From Legionella erythra (GTDB lineage: Bacteria > Pseudomonadota > Gammaproteobacteria > Legionellales > Legionellaceae), in assembly GCF_001467615.1 (NCBI RefSeq), contig NZ_LNYA01000024.1:268654-332653 (forward strand): 64,000 nt of DNA. Reading direction: 5' to 3'. Positions within the stretch are counted from its first letter, which is position 1. Every line of letters begins with the position of its first letter. Of the stretch, positions 63,461 to 64,000 are shown piece after piece. Made by a program: the position numbers and the translations under genes. The notes beneath the pieces were generated by a model. It saw only the letters and a list, made by a program, of their open reading frames with translations. It was not told the origin of the DNA and ran no database searches.

Positions 63461-64000
63461 TTGCTTGCAACCAGGGTTTACCCAACGGTTACAGAACTGG
63501 TTAATCGTTGGTATAACAATTATATCTCCAAACATAGAAAACAACCGCTTCAGATCCGGCTTATTAATGCCGATATTATTCCTGAGAAATATATAGATGA
63601 AATAGAAGCCAAAGATATCACAAAAGCATTAGATACAATTGTTGCACGCGGCTCAAATGTCCATGCGAATAAAGTGCTAAGCGCCATTAAACAGTCCTTT
63701 AACTATGCCGTCAGCAGGAGTGAGCTTAAGATAAATCCAGCAATCTATATACGTGCCAGAGACATAGGGGGTATCGAAAAACCCATAGAACGCGTTCTAA
63801 CCCTAGATAAAATCAAACAACTCTGGCAATTCTTAAGTAATGGAAAGCATAACGTTTCATTACAAATTACCAATGCCATCAAAATATTACTGTTAACTGG
63901 CGAACTAAGAATCACCAAACTGAATGAGTTCGACTTTGAGAATTCTCTATGGACTATTCCCGCTACGAATACTAAAACCGGCATTACTATGCGCGTCCAT
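63461..64000 (+). pseudogene. Tyrosine recombinase (P4-type integrase), 5'-truncated and cut by the window edge
   Basis: An open frame of 180 codons with no proper start. It begins within a core-binding domain (TVTELVNRWYNNYISKH, ITKALDTIVARGSNVHANKVLSAIKQSFNYAV, INPA) and continues into the catalytic domain with the first catalytic Arg in LLLTGELRITKLN and LWTIPATNTKTG. The usual LTGxRxSEL is altered to LTGELRITKLN. The N-terminal arm-binding domain is missing: an in-frame stop at 63458-63460 and unrelated DNA precede it. Likely a dead integrase of an old genomic island; the remainder lies beyond the window. Confidence 0.75.

Overview
The window looks like a chromosome segment from a Legionellales gammaproteobacterium, most likely Legionella or a close relative. 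Supporting signs are an LqsS/CqsS-type quorum-sensing kinase with a response regulator, several proteins with eukaryote-like domains (F-box-like, ankyrin, Ser/Thr kinase) typical of type IV effectors in this order, and the rpsI-rplM / thrS-infC-rpmI-rplT-pheS-pheT-ihfA block in gammaproteobacterial order. The species cannot be named from sequence alone.

Layout. Bases 1-8.6 kb hold translation genes on the minus strand, with an infC that appears to start at AUU, followed by tRNA-Val(GAC). Bases 8.6-27.4 kb are mixed housekeeping and accessory genes: an HTH regulator, a serine hydrolase, an F-box-like protein, uridine phosphorylase, a TRIC-like membrane protein, ppiB, tgt, dsbB, cytochrome c5, the Lqs-like pair, hemX-hemY, a NagX-like acyltransferase with nagZ, and a GNAT protein. 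Bases 27.4-45.6 kb are a tetrapyrrole supercluster. Bases 45.6-49.5 kb contain remnants, a Cys-rich lipoprotein, a Ser/Thr kinase and a cold-shock gene. Bases 49.7-60.3 kb hold a 2925-residue FAAL-PKS-condensation megasynthase with a HAD hydrolase and an APH-type kinase. The right end has a papain-like/ankyrin protein, an ankyrin protein and a truncated integrase that runs off the window.

The main finding is the supercluster. Two convergent gene sets meet at 34.1 kb. The plus-strand set is hemA, a BLUF blue-light receptor, hemJ and a MacAB-like ABC transporter. The minus-strand set is hemF, hemC, hemD, bchH, bchI, bchD and a HemL-ChlM fusion; hemE and a truncated hemB lie just left of hemA. 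Together they supply nearly every step from glutamyl-tRNA to protoporphyrin IX, then Mg insertion (BchHDI) and methylation (ChlM), predicting Mg-protoporphyrin IX monomethyl ester. No cyclase, protochlorophyllide reductase, chlorophyll synthase, reaction-centre gene or ferrochelatase is present in the window. The bacterium therefore appears to own the first two steps of the chlorophyll branch without photosynthesis, wired to a light sensor and perhaps an exporter. Product, regulation and export are inferences; the enzyme family assignments are strong.
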